Source: Anseranas semipalmata (taxonomy: Eukaryota > Chordata > Aves > Anseriformes > Anseranatidae). From it: DNA of 64,000 nt. The stretch covers positions 874,813-938,812 of the forward strand of contig VXAA01001421.1 in NCBI GenBank assembly GCA_013399115.1. Direction: 5' to 3'. Positions 42,729 to 54,187 of this stretch are shown one piece after another (the first letter of the stretch is position 1; every line of letters begins with the position of its first letter). Made by a program: the position numbers and the translations under genes. The notes beneath the pieces are model-generated. The model did no database searches. It was not told the origin of the DNA and was given only the letters and a program-made list of their open reading frames with translations.

Positions 42729-43735
42729 CAGTAATGTTAGTCCTGACTATAGTAAAGGTAAATATTCTAGTGGGCTGAAACACTTTGGGGGAAAAAAAAA
42801 ATCACTTCTGTTCCATCGCTTAGCCTTTTCCTCTGCATGTTTATTCTGCTTAAGTATGGTTAAAAAAAAAAAAAAAAATCAAATCCAAAATACTGTGTCA
42901 AAACCAACCAACCAAAACTATTATATTCATGTGAAATTGAGAAGTGAAGAGTTTTGATTTCCAAATGGTCCTTTAAAAGCCTTTACCTGGCAGTTGGCTA
43001 AATCTGTTGCTTGGCTGTTTTGTTTTATAAAATGCTACTTTAATTAGCTTGTCAGAAAATTTCACAGTAGCCAGATAAATTTGCATTTGATGGCCTGGGC
43101 AGTCAAGGGTGCTTATTGCAGAAGACAAATTCTGTCCTAATTCCTGATACCACTTCTTTATGGCACAAGAAAGCAGTTATTTCAACCAAATGGTGAATAA
43201 ATCTTAATTGTAAACCCAAGCTGATGAGGGTAAGTAGGCTTCTTACAGCACTTTCTTTCTCTTCAGTTTATCCTATAATCTACTGCTTCCTTTTTGTGGT
43301 CTTGCACCACCTTTTGATTTTTCTGCCTAGATGAGACACTAGCTTGCTATTTTTCCCTCAAATCTTAAAACTGGCTAATGATGGTTTAGCCACTTCTTGT
43401 CTTGATCATCATTCCCTGCTCAAACTACTTCAGATAGTTAAATATCAAGGAAAAATGGACCAGCTGGTATTTTGTACTCACCACCTGGTGCAGAATACAG
43501 GCAAAGCTGTTTGGCACAAACAACCCTAATCCTGGAGCTGCTTAGTACCCTAATTTTTTTTTAAGATAACTTTGATTTTGTGGCTGTTTATCAGTGGTGA
43601 GCTGTGGCCCTTAGAACACAGAACAGTTGTGGATAACAGCACGGGAGGCATGTGCAATGAATCCTGCAATGTCTAGTCAAAATTCCATTGGCCAAGAGAA
43701 AAAGAGGAAGAATAATAATTAAAAACCAGACTAAC

Positions 43736-44248
43736 AATGCACAAGTTGGAGCATTGTGTCCAGTTCTGGGCTCCCCGATACAAGAGGGACATGAAACTCC
43801 TGGAGCGGGTCCAGTGGAGGGCTACGAAGATGATGAGGGGACTGGGGCATCTCTCATATGAGGAGAGGCTGAGAGAGCTGGGCCTGTTTAGGCTGGAGAA
43901 GAGAAGGCTGAGAGGGGATCTTATCAACGTGTACAAATACCTGAAGGGAGGGTGTCAAGAGGATGGGGCCGGACTCTTTTCAGTGGTGCCCAGCGACAGG
44001 ACAAGCGGCAATGGGCACAAACTGAAACAGAGGAAATTCCAGCTGAATATGAGAAAGCACTTCTTTACTGTGAGGGTGACAGAACACTGGCACAGGCTGC
44101 CCAGAGAGGTTGTGCAGTCTCCTTCTTTGGAGATATTCAAAACCTGCCTGGATGCGATCCTGTGCAACGTGCTCTAGGTGACCCTGCTTGGCAGGGGGGT
44201 TGGACCAGATGATCTCCAGAGGTCCCTTCCAACCTCAACCATTCTGTG
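43736..44248 (+). mobile_element. CR1 LINE, 5'-truncated copy with 3' end of ORF2
   Basis: This is the 3' end of a CR1 non-LTR retrotransposon, the main LINE of birds and reptiles. An open frame from 43737 to the TAG at 44175-44177 (146 residues) encodes the C-terminal tail after the reverse-transcriptase domain. Recognisable family blocks include [46 protein letters not shown] and [19 protein letters not shown]. After the stop, the classic CR1 3' tail (GATGATCTCCAGAGGTCCCT, then CCAACCTCAACC) ends in one ATTCTGTG octamer. The copy is truncated at its 5' end, as is typical; the catalytic RT and endonuclease regions are absent, so it cannot move on its own. The uninterrupted frame suggests a moderately young insertion. 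It is not a host gene. Confidence 0.95.
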
Positions 44249-44550
44249 AAAAGAAAATAATGGTTGATAAAGTTGTGAATATTGGCTTACATTTGACAGT
44301 GATTATAGAGGAATAAGGCTGTTGCAAGATATTCAGCAGTTACAATCAAAACAAACTATAAATTCAATACTTCATTGACCAGGACAATGAATAAATATGT
44401 GTATTTAGGGTAAAATGCAGTTCATGCTTAAATGATTCCGTAATATCAAGGTTGCCCTCAGTGCAGGCTTTGTCTACAGTTTTCAGTGTGCTAAACAACC
44501 TTGTAATGAACCCAGAACATGACTGGGAAATTACTTGGATTACAAAAAAA

Positions 44551-44603
44551 TACATACATGTGTATACCTGTATATGTAATACATACATACATATATATAT
44601 ATG
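44551..44603. repeat. TACA/TATA microsatellite
   Basis: Imperfect TACA units (TACATACATG, ACATACATAC) grade into an (AT)n run. This is typical of a decayed tetranucleotide or dinucleotide microsatellite, about 300 bases downstream of the CR1 copy. Confidence 0.85.
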
Positions 44604-45320
44604 ATTTTTTTTTTCAAATAGAATCTGCATAGGGGCTATCAAATAGGTGTTATTAAAATGGCTTTAATATTGATGGTATGAGAAAGTAATGAGAATGTTT
44701 TCCTTAATAAAAGTATGGCTTGGAAAAATGACCTTGATTAAGAGTTCAGTAAATCTGTGCAAGCTGCATTATTTTCAATATTAATATTAGCAAATACATA
44801 ACTTGAGGTTTTTTGGATCATTTCTTTGTGTTGTAGGTGCATGATACATACGCACTATATTTTGAAATTCTCTAAAGGCTGCTTCAAGGGTAGTATCACA
44901 GCATACAATAAATTAAAAGGTGTTCTACCCTATTTCCATCCTGCAGTACTGAAGGACTTGGGGATGGATCGTGACACCTATAGGTTCGGGGATTAGTTTA
45001 ATTTGGACTATTGGTTCACTTTGACATGATTGCCATTTATTGTAGTGTCAGCTATGTGCTAAGCCCTGGCTGGGATGTTATACTGGCGTTCCCACCCTTG
45101 CTACTTCATTCTTCTGTCACTTTCTTCCACCCCATTCTATCTGGTACTTTTATAGGTGGCCAATTTGTTTGATGTGAGAAATGTATGGCTTAGTCAACCA
45201 GAACTGCTCCTGTGGAACGTAACCGGGAGCATTTGACCCACAAAATGGACTCGAGCTGTGTTTTCAATAGTTGCATGCTGCTAAAAGGTTGCCAGGTCTG
45301 AGTGTCTGGCGAGAGGGGAT

Positions 45321-45410
45321 GCTGTGACCTTGCAGGGTACACTGTGGACACTAGACAATTGGGCAAATCCTTTTTGTCCTCTGTCAAGTGGGGATGGTCA
45401 GCTCATTGTC
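45321..45410 (+). mobile_element. Possible ancient MIR-type SINE remnant, plus strand
   Basis: GCTGTGACCTTGC at 45321-45333 and TTGGGCAAATCC, CCTCTGTCAAGTGGGGATGG at 45359-45398 resemble, in order, the MIR sense core (TGTGACCTTGGGCAAGTC, then CTCATCTGTAAAATGGGGAT). The spacing is disturbed by extra sequence between the blocks. The similarity could be coincidental. Confidence 0.25.
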
Positions 45411-45950
45411 TTGATGTTTAGTTTCATTGTGAAATGTCTTTCACTCATTTTTGGGAGGCAAAACATATTAGGGAGCCCAAATAGGCAAACAACCCACAAA
45501 ATTTATGAACTAGATATTTAATCTTCCACTTCAAACACTTTGTATGGAAGATTTTCAGATCTCCTGGTCTTTGACTTCCTGTTCCTTTTTTATTCCCTAT
45601 GCGGGGTAGATATTGAAGAGTACTGTTAAAAATACTGATCTGGATGACTGTAGAATAGTGTACATCCACTATGGAAAATTCAAAATTGATTTCTCTAGTT
45701 CTTTCCTTTCAAATACCATACCCATTAAAGGCATCCAAAAGGAGGAAAAAAAAAAAATGTCCAAGATGCCAGAAGGTTCACATTAGGAAAAATACTTCAT
45801 ATTTACAAAATGCTTCTTGTGCTTCATATTTAATGTAGACTTTAACTTAGACTGAAAATAATGCTTGAAATGTGCTTTGTAAAGCTCAGGCTGTGGTATA
45901 ACCTTGTGTGTATTATAAATCTTTAAGAACTGGTGAGTGGAGGCCGGAAG

Positions 45951-46032
45951 GCTGACTTGCCAAGGTCGGAGCCCATTAGTAACACAGAAACAAAACTCAG
46001 GTTTTCTGGTTCCTACTTCAAGCACTAGATAT
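45951..46032 (-). mobile_element. Possible ancient MIR-type SINE remnant, minus strand
   Basis: The plus strand contains CTGACTTGCCAAGGTCGGAG, AGTAACACAGAAACAAAACT, CAGGTTTTCTGGTTCCTACT and then TCAAGCACTAGATATTTTC. This follows the order of the reverse complement of the MIR core (ACTTGCCCAAGGTC, ACACAG, AACCCAGGT, CTGACTCC, AGTGCT). Divergence is high, as expected for a family older than the bird-mammal split. This is based on remembered consensus only. Confidence 0.4.
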
Positions 46033-49000
46033 TTTCTTTCTGTAGTCAAAAGAATTTTGTAACATTAGTGTGTTGACATAATGGGGATTTAGCTGCCTAA
46101 GCTTTACATTGAACATTTTAAAGCTTTGGAAACATTATTGAAAACTTTTCATTGTCAGAGGTGGGGAACTACTATGCAGGCTATAGATGCTGACATGACC
46201 TGTGATGTCAGCACGTGCTAAATGATGCTTTATTTCTGCATCTTTGAAGGAAGAAGTCTAGGAAGCTACTTAGGCTTCAAAACAAGAGGTGCGTTGAGCT
46301 ACGTGAACCATCCACAGCTGAGATAATGAAATGTTTTGCACTGTGGCAATTGCATTGCTCATTCTATGTGCAAGTGTTAATGATATTTAATCAAAATATC
46401 AAAATCTAAAGGTTACTAATAGCAGCTTTGAATGCTTTGTTTTCTCTCTGCTGCAAAGACTTTGATTAGCTTCTTCTCCCAAGGCAGTGTAAGGTAATAT
46501 ATATTTTTCAATGTGAAAATGCCTTATTTTGGTTAATAGGTATACATTGCCTCATCCTTCTGATTTTGGGTTCCACGCTGAGGAACTAAGCAAAACATGA
46601 AGACTTCAAATATCTCTTTTAGGTTATGAACTTGATGGTCTCTGTCCAAGGGATAGCTATGTCTCAAAGCATGGAGCTGTTGGCTCTTGTGCAAGAGAAG
46701 CATTCAACTGTGAGCCTATTGCTCTGCAAACTTTTGCATTCCATACTCTACAAAGGCTGAGCTAAGGAGCCTGTGTTTGGATTTCTTTATTTTTCCAGGC
46801 ACCTTCTCTTTACTCCTGACATACTTTCTGGGGTGAGAATATGGGTATGACTTCTTTTGGAACGCAAAACTGTTTTCCAACAGTTTTTGTTTGGGATCTA
46901 TGTGCAAGTAGCCTCTAAATGTAAGAGATGATTATGATTTTTTTATGTGGCAAGTTTGTATTGCTATGAACAGTGCTCGTTGAGCTTATTCATCCAATAA
47001 CCTCTCATAAGTTGTACTCTTTACTCTCTTCCACCACTGAGACTGTGTTGTTTCATATGTGTGGAGACTCTTAGTTTTGCTGTATGCTTAAGTATAAAGA
47101 GAGAAAGAATGCTTATGCCAGAGACTCGCAACGCCTAGTGTATGAAACCAGTTTTTCTAGACTGTCTTAACTCTTGAAGGCACAGTGTAGCTGTGTACCC
47201 ACTTAACTGATCTTTTAAAAATATTTATTTAGTTATTTATTGGAGCACTGTCTGCACTGCTGGTGTAGACAGAAGTGAATTATAAATGATTATGCTTTGA
47301 ATAAAAGAAAGCTGAATTTCCTCTAATGCAGAATCCCTTAAAATTGCTTAGTGACAGATTCTGGCTGAAGCAAACCAAAAGAGAGCGAAGGAAATACTGT
47401 TTAATTGCTTTATACCAGTGAAGGCCATGGATTATATGTTTTGATGCTCTCATCTGTCCTGGTAACCAATGCTGATACTTGCTATGCCTTGCATCAAAAG
47501 TAACGTCCTGAAAGGATGCAGTGCTGTCGCTTCCTCAGCTTTTCACGTGTTCCACAACTTATTTAAATGATTCAGATTTTTCACCTAGTTCAGGACTCTT
47601 ACAGAAGCATATATGCCCTGGAAAAGGAATGAAATGTTTTGAAGATTGCTGCTATGTGCAAGCTGTGTTCGTGTAGATAACAGAGCTCAATTTAAGAACC
47701 AAGTGCTCTTCTTTTGGGTAGCTTTTATACACTAAAAGCATATAATAATAGGCCTTGTTTTGCATTTTTTTCCTCCTTTTCTCTAGTGTTTACTTGAATA
47801 CTGAGTGTGAAGCAGAAAAAGCAATAGAAAGCTGTATGTGGATGTGAACTATGTAACACAAAAGTAACTTAATAGTTAATACTCCACAGTTGATGGGATA
47901 TATGACACAATAGCAGAGGGAATATAATGTGGAGGATTTCTAGGTTGTTTCTGTTGTATGAGAAAAATTTGATACAGCAGAACCTAATTTAATTTTCGGA
48001 GCTTTTAGTGGAACTACTTTCTTAGTTTCTTCATAAGCTATAATTTAAACTTCTTTAACACATCTAAAATGGTGAGGGGGTGTGATCCATTCTCGACGTT
48101 CGTCATTTAGCTTTCTGCTACTCCCCAGTTGGACTTTAAGTAGCAGACCAATGGGGTATTGGGAACCAGAATAAGGAGCAGGGAAATTCCATACTGTCCA
48201 TTATTAGAATTAAATTGACAGAAGAAACTAATTCTAAATGTCAAGGACAATTGCAGTGCCATCTCTGAATCTTAGCAAAAGAGCAAATATATGGTTTATT
48301 AAGTTTCATTCGTGATCTTCTGCATAATTACTATGAATGGGAGCCCCAGTGTGAGTGGTAGAAATCCTGTTTAAGTTCTTTGCTCAGAGTTGCTGCTCTT
48401 TTTGCATGCTGTGCAGTGAATTATGGTATGACAGGTGAAATAGCGATGTAAGCTTTCTTGCATGGAGTGACTTTCCTTATTCCCACATCTCAAAATGGGA
48501 ATAGATTTGTGAGGAAAGCCATGCAGATTGATAATGTTGAGGTTTTTGTTCTGTTTGAGGGGAATGCAAGGCTAGCTTCAGTTGCTAGGCTTCCTGACCT
48601 GTTTCATACCAAGTAGTAGCCAGCGTCTGTAGGCCCGATGGTTGCTTTCATTTTGTAGTTTGACTGTTTTAAAAGCAGCTAATATTTATTCAACAAGCAT
48701 GATATTTGAAAACAAAAGCACAGGTAAAGACATATTTTGCTCAGGCTAACATGTTCTTAACAAGGAAAATGGAACTTTGTTTTTGTAGGTATTAAAAAAA
48801 AAAAGTGAACTTGCATATATCTATATCTAGCTAAAAGCCAATATTCATCATTTAATTGGTGATTAACTTTTCCCCTGAAATGGGCATTGGAAATCCTACT
48901 ATCTTTATGGAACTTCTGGTATTAACCCCTTGGGGCTCAGATAAGCGAAAACCAGTATGATTTGGCATCAACTGAATCTGTCTTCTCTGTGGTAATATCA

Positions 49001-49079
49001 TCTTGCTATTATTTTTGACTGTAGTTTTGGCATCTTTTGCATATGCATTTTAAAACATCGCAGGTTCAAAAAGTATTGA

Positions 49080-49350
49080 ACCTCGTGAAATGAGCTCTGT
49101 GCAGTAGACGACGAAGCCTTCAGCTTAAGATTTGTGTAGCAGGCGTTGACAAGGAGCACAGGAGCATCTGTACGGGACCCTGGGGGAGCTCAGCAGCCAC
49201 AAGAGGGCATCGTGGCACAATTTAGGCTCTGACTGTTTGGGACAGCGGCGCTCAAGTCCTGTTCTTGCCTTTAAAATAGGCATTTTGTAGTTCGTGCGGT
49301 GGTTATGGGAAGCGTAACGGAGTGCTGAGATGTTACGTGCTCTGAAATAA
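49080..49350. promoter_or_regulatory. CpG-denser patch upstream of SLIT3, possible regulatory element
   Basis: This 270-base stretch carries around a dozen CpG dinucleotides in a region otherwise nearly devoid of them, together with the CTCF-like motif at 49197. It does not meet the length or density of a CpG island. Open frames across it have no recognisable homology. It could be a low-methylation enhancer or a decayed repeat. Confidence 0.35.
49197..49209 (+). promoter_or_regulatory. Candidate CTCF core motif, plus strand, in a CpG-denser patch
   Basis: CCACAAGAGGGCA matches the CTCF core CCASYAGRKGGC with one mismatch (A at the Y position). It sits within about 49080-49350, where CpG dinucleotides are clearly denser than in the flanks. 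This fits a distal regulatory element or insulator roughly 5 kb upstream of SLIT3, but it is inferred from sequence only. Confidence 0.4.
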
Positions 49351-49860
49351 TGCGGCAGTATTGACATCTGTCATGTTAAACCTAGGCTCTATTTCTGGCT
49401 TCTAGTAAAAATCAAGCTCGAATTCCTTAGCATTGACAGGGTTGTCAAGTGTTAGCTTTATGTCCTTTTTAGGTAATGTACTGAGATACTTTATATAACT
49501 TCGTATATGTCATTGCTTCCCAAATGATTGCATCAGTGACTTTAAAATTAGGTGGAATTTGAACTTAGCATCTTTAAAATGCATGCACCAGCTTGGTCAT
49601 GTGGCAAAGCACTAACCTCTGTTGGATGTCCTTAAGAGCTCCTCTTGGAGCTGTTCAGGGAGCCTTGTCAGTCAAGTGATAAGGTTCAGGCCTTGATTCT
49701 TTTGAAGTGACTGAAATGACTCTTTTCCTCTCCACCCCTCTAGTTTACTGCTGCTGGTGGTAGAGGCTTTGTTGTGTAGGTAAGTCCTGCAGGATGAGGT
49801 TCCATGATGGTCTTTTGTTGCTTGAACCAGGTTACTGAATGTTTGGATTTCTTAAACCAT

Positions 49861-49901
49861 TTTTTCTTTTCTTTTTCTTTTTTTCTTTTATTTTTTTTTT
49901 T
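49861..49901. repeat. Polypyrimidine tract
   Basis: About 41 bases consist almost wholly of T with interspersed C. It could look like a splice acceptor, but no AG-plus-exon that I recognise follows. Confidence 0.85.
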
Positions 49902-52900
49902 GGCCAAAAACTCTCAGATTTCAGGACTTCAGCCAGCTGACCAGGCCCTGCTCCAGTTCCCATCAGGCCTCTAGACAAGTGACTATTTTGCATGCAAAAC
50001 GTAGGAGCATTTGGGAGCCATCGGATTTACTGCACACGTGCAAGCCACATGTACAACACAAGTGCAGTGAGTGCCATGTTACTCAGAAATGTCACACTTG
50101 CTCCACAGCATGTGCACTTGCATATCAACCCAGGAAAGTGTCTGACAAGAAATATGGTGATGTTATGCATAATACACCATATAACGTGTCTTGGAATTAA
50201 CTCTAAAACCCTTTCAGTGTTTGCAGTCTTGTGATGAAGGTGTTGGAAGGTCAAAATTGTCTAGAGAAGTGATTTCCGTTTATTTTCCTCTCCCCAAGTC
50301 ATTGCCGTGATCTTGTTTTTGTTCACCTGCCTTTCTGCTGTTCCCAGAACTCAGTGCTCTCCCCCTAGCCTGTCAGTGGTGTTAAAGGTCCTCTTGCAAG
50401 GTGGAGGTAGTCATGGAGTCAAAGCTATGGATGCCAACTTCAAGAGAAGCAGCTCAAGGACTGCTGAGGTGACAGAGCTGTTTGAATGTGACTATACTCT
50501 GGGCATCTGTTCCGTAAATGTTCTACCATATTAGAAGAAGCTAACTACTTTTTTTCTTAAATATTTTTATTGAATCTATTTGTTTTCATGTGTTAAATAG
50601 TTGATTTCCAAATTGATGCAAAGATGTTCTAAATGCACTGAACCAGTCTTTTTTCTCAGAGAAGGGACTCTATTTCTTATGGCAGAAGCAGCAGGCAAGA
50701 TTTAAGTTCCTGCTGGGTAGACAGCACACCTTTGATAATCTTGTTTGTAAGGAGTTTTTCATATATAGAAATGTTGGTCGTTATGGATAAAAACTCTCCA
50801 TCTTTAGATAGCTTCATAAAATAACTGAAATGTGTTTAACTGAGTATAAATACCAAATACTGTCAAATAAGAAACATTTTATAGACTCATATTCCATAGA
50901 CAGTCCATGATCTATGTAATTTTATGCATTTTTGTGTAACATATGCTGTACCCTGGGCCAACCACAGACTAACAGATGAACAGTGCCTGGTTTGCCAGCT
51001 TCTAGCAATTGCCAGGAGCAGGAAGCCATAGTGGATATGTGAAAGGAAAACAGCAGAGTCAACACTGCTTCTCTGTGGCATACCTTGATAATGTGTGACC
51101 ACCTCCTTTATCTGCCATTTTAGCTGGAATACAGGAAAACATGCCTCAGTTTTTATAATATTGAAGTGTAGTTGAAGGGTAGGCTTGACTTTTGACTCAG
51201 CTTTCTTCCAGCCAGTTCAACTGTCGTTTTCAGGGCAATTTTGTTGTGAGAGAGACGGTGAAGCATGAATCTGCTGACTGCTGTGGATGATCGTGTGAAG
51301 AGGTTTCAGGGAGTTTTTTCAGCATTTCTTAAACTTGAAGTTCTGCAGAGCTGAACATTAGCAACTTCAAAAATAAATATATCATAAGACAGTCACATGC
51401 ATTATCTATAGTCATATTTACTTAGTATCGAACAGTTTCTGTCCCTCCATCCTGTGGTGAGGGATGTGTGTCTCTCCATAAGGCCATCTTTATAGCTGGG
51501 AGGAGGCTTGCTAGTAAACCAGAACCAGAAGACATCTTCCTTTGGACTGATGTCACCTGGCTGCCAAGGCAAGTTAGGTTCCAACAAAAGTATTTTCAGT
51601 GCGTGAATGAACTAAGGATGTATACCTTTGGTCTGTGTGGAGGAGCCTGCAGAGCTTTCAGAATACTTTGTCTTGCTAAGCAGTGTAATTTCTGTCGTCT
51701 GGCTGAACCAGCTGTTCCTTGTTCAAGAGCTGATCTCTTGTAGACTAATGCTTGGTTGAGGGTGCTTGCCTCAGAATAGATAGCGATGAGTGTCAGTGAC
51801 ATGCCTGGAGCTGGCCGTGCTTTTGCCCTCTCCAGAGGCTAAAGGGGAGGGATATGGTTCGGGCTCCTGCAGTTAGCGGCGCTGCCTTGGGTACTGTAAG
51901 GCTGGCGTGCAGTTTGTTATGGCTTTGCCCCTCGCTTGGTCTGTTAACGTGGGAGGTTGAAGTGATCTTCCTTGGCCCTTTGCTCCAGGAAAGGAGAGGT
52001 TTACTTGGGGCAGAATTATGCACACCTTCCCAAAGCTTTGCCTCCGAGAGATTTGGGAGAGGTGGGAGCAGTATTTTCTAATCTTTTCTGAAGCAGCATC
52101 AAGCGGCCACTTAAAGGGGTGCCAGTTGAGTCCCTCTGTATGCTTTCAAACCGCATGTGACTTGTCACTGAGCCTTCTTGCGCTGGATACTGCTATATAA
52201 GGACCGCTTAAATGAGCTTTGAGTCTAGCCATGTAAGCAGTTCAATCTTAAGCCTTGATGAAAATGGTTTCTATATGAAAAATAAAAATCCTTGCATAAA
52301 TAATTCACTATAAAATGAGAAAATCAGTTTACTGCTTGATTTCCTTTTTCGAAGACCAGAATAGGAGAGGTGAAGGTTAATCGGTGGTCTTGCACATGCT
52401 GTTTGGCCAATTTCTCTTCACTGGGAAATGCTCCATAGTGCCTACTCTTCTCTTGGTAGAGAGGGCAGTAGACAAGTGGCTGCCCAGCGGGCTGTAGAGG
52501 GGGCCATTGCGCAGTTCTGGGTGAAACCAACTATTGGGGCAGGCAGGAAAGCCTCAGATGATTACAAATGTCAAAGGGAGGCAAATGTAGTGAGAAATGA
52601 ACAGGTATTTAAGGTGGGCTACTGCACATTGGAATGCCATGGCCATACCTTATGGTGAACATCTTAGTGTTTTTTTCCTAGCAGCCCTTCACTTAAAACA
52701 CTAAGCTGTTCATAGGAAAACGCATTTGAGCACAACCTGAGCTTAGCTTAATATAACTTTGCCTTGTCAGATCTTTGCTGGAGGTGGCTGTGGGAGCGGC
52801 AGGGTACTGCTGGGCCTGCTCCTGGTTGGACTGCGGAAAGGAAAACTTTTCCCTGCCCACAGGAACAGAACCGTGGCTCCATAGTCATGGGCCGAGATTT

Positions 52901-53215
52901 TGCGATGCAGAGGCAGAATAACTTTTCTGTGTGCATCATCTTTATGAGCAATGTGTTACGCATAAATAGGCCTTTGGAACTATCTTCAGGTGTGCATAGT
53001 AAGGAACTGAGTATTTTGAAATGGGTTTTTGTGACTTGTATACATCAGCTTTATTTTTTTTCATCTTGTTAATGGCCTTATGACCTGGCTTAAGAAGATG
53101 CTGACTTGCATCTCTTTCAGGACTCCCGGTTTTCCAAGTAAGCTCTGCCTATGTACAACTTTTGAGGGCACCCTGGGTTTGTTTTGCACGTATTTTGATA
53201 CACTTCAGCTAAAAC

Positions 53216-54118
53216 GTTCTGAGCCGCAACCTGCACGGAACCAGCACGCGAATGCCTTCTGCTTCCTCCCCTTTCCACAAACCGCTGCTTGCCTTCAGCC
53301 GAGGGCGCACTCTCAGCCCGCAGCGGCCGAGGACACCTGCGGGGGGCAGCGGCTGCGGGCAGGGGCTTCCCCCGCGGAGCGGCGGCAGCGGCCGGGCGGT
53401 GAGCGTCCGCCTGCCGCCGCCAGAGGGTACTCGGGGAGTGCGAACGGGGCGAACAAAAGGAGAATTCCCCTCGGAGGGAAACTTGAGCCCGCTTCGTGGG
53501 GCGCCGGGGGCTCGCTCGGGGCCGCCGCCCGCACGCTCCGGGCCGGAACGCGAAGCGGGGCCGGGGGCGGCCACGGGTGCGGGGCNNNNNNNNNNNNNNN
53601 NNNNNNNNNNNNNNNNNNNNNNNNNNNNNNNNNNNNNNNNNNNNNNNNNNNNNNNNNNNNNNNNNNNNNNNNNNNNNNNNNNNNNNNNNNNNNNNNNNNN
53701 NNNNNNNNNNNNNNNNNNNNNNNNNNNNNNNNNNNNNNNNNNNNNNNNNNNNNNNNNNNNNNNNNNNNNNNNNNNNNNNNNNNNNNNNNNNNNNNNNNNN
53801 NNNNNNNNNNNNNNNNNNNNNNNNNNNNNNNNNNNNNNNNNNNNNNNNNNNNNNNNNNNNNNNNNNNNNNNNNNNNNNNNNNNNNNNNGCGGAGGAGGCT
53901 GCTTCGGAGACTGCCGCCGCTTCTGATGGATGTTTTGCGCGTGTTTACCTTCGCTCCCGGTTTCTCTTTCATCTGAGGACGCATCTGGCTCGAGCTCTGC
54001 CTTCTGGTACCGCTCGTAGATAACAGAAGGAAACCTGAGCCCGAAAGGCAATTCCCCACCTTCTTCCACCTAACGTAACCCTTTCAGGCGCCTTTGAAGG
54101 TTTGCTGGTGCTCCGGCG
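53216..54118 (+). promoter_or_regulatory. SLIT3: CpG island, likely SLIT3 promoter, with assembly gap inside
   Basis: From about 53216 the sequence switches sharply from AT-rich to GC-rich, with dense CpG dinucleotides up to the gap and again after it until about 54118. A GC-box (GGGGCGG, 53564-53570) and many GC-rich repeats are present, and no TATA box is evident. It is the only such block in the window and sits directly upstream of the SLIT3 start codon, so it is very probably the promoter and 5' UTR region. A possible donor (GCG|GTGAGC) is at 53399, which could end an untranslated first exon and pair with the acceptor at 54187. The transcription start cannot be placed because 303 bases are missing. 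Confidence 0.85.
53586..53888. other. Assembly gap (303 N) inside the CpG island
   Basis: This is a run of 303 undetermined bases flanked on both sides by extremely GC-rich sequence. GC-rich promoters are a usual cause of short-read dropout in bird assemblies. Open frames that appear to run through it on either strand are artefacts of the Ns containing no stop codons. The real core promoter, the transcription start and possibly part of a 5' UTR exon may lie here. Confidence 0.98.
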
Positions 54119-54187
54119 ATGATGGCAGTGGTGGGTTCCCTTGGGCTGTACTAAGAGCCTCTTGTTTTCTTTTCCCTTTCTTCATAG

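Larger units (their letters stand above)
29651..43735. other. Intergenic, no gene recognised
   Basis: About 14 kb of AT-rich DNA without any element I can name, apart from small homopolymers and the 14-base gap at 42.7 kb. The open frames at 40.3-41.1 kb and 42.06-42.35 kb overlap others on either strand and match no family I know. Confidence 0.65.
44249..53215. other. Intergenic, SLIT3 upstream region
   Basis: Besides the MIR-like remnants, microsatellite and CpG-denser patch listed separately, the segment 51850-51960 is GC-richer with several CpGs and may be a promoter-distal element about 1.6 kb before the gap. No coding exon is recognised. Confidence 0.65.

Noticed and set aside
43952..44212. 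Overlapping plus- and minus-strand frames in the CR1 copy
   Set aside because: They are shadows of the CR1 ORF2 tail in other frames.
53411..53432. CTCF-like sequence in the CpG island (CCGCCAGAGGGT)
   Set aside because: It has two mismatches to the core in GC-rich sequence where such partial matches are common, so it is not listed as a site.
53080..54069. Long open frames on both strands (up to about 298 codons) across the CpG island
   Set aside because: Most of their length is undetermined bases, which contain no stop codons, and GC-rich DNA is also stop-poor. The known parts match no protein family.
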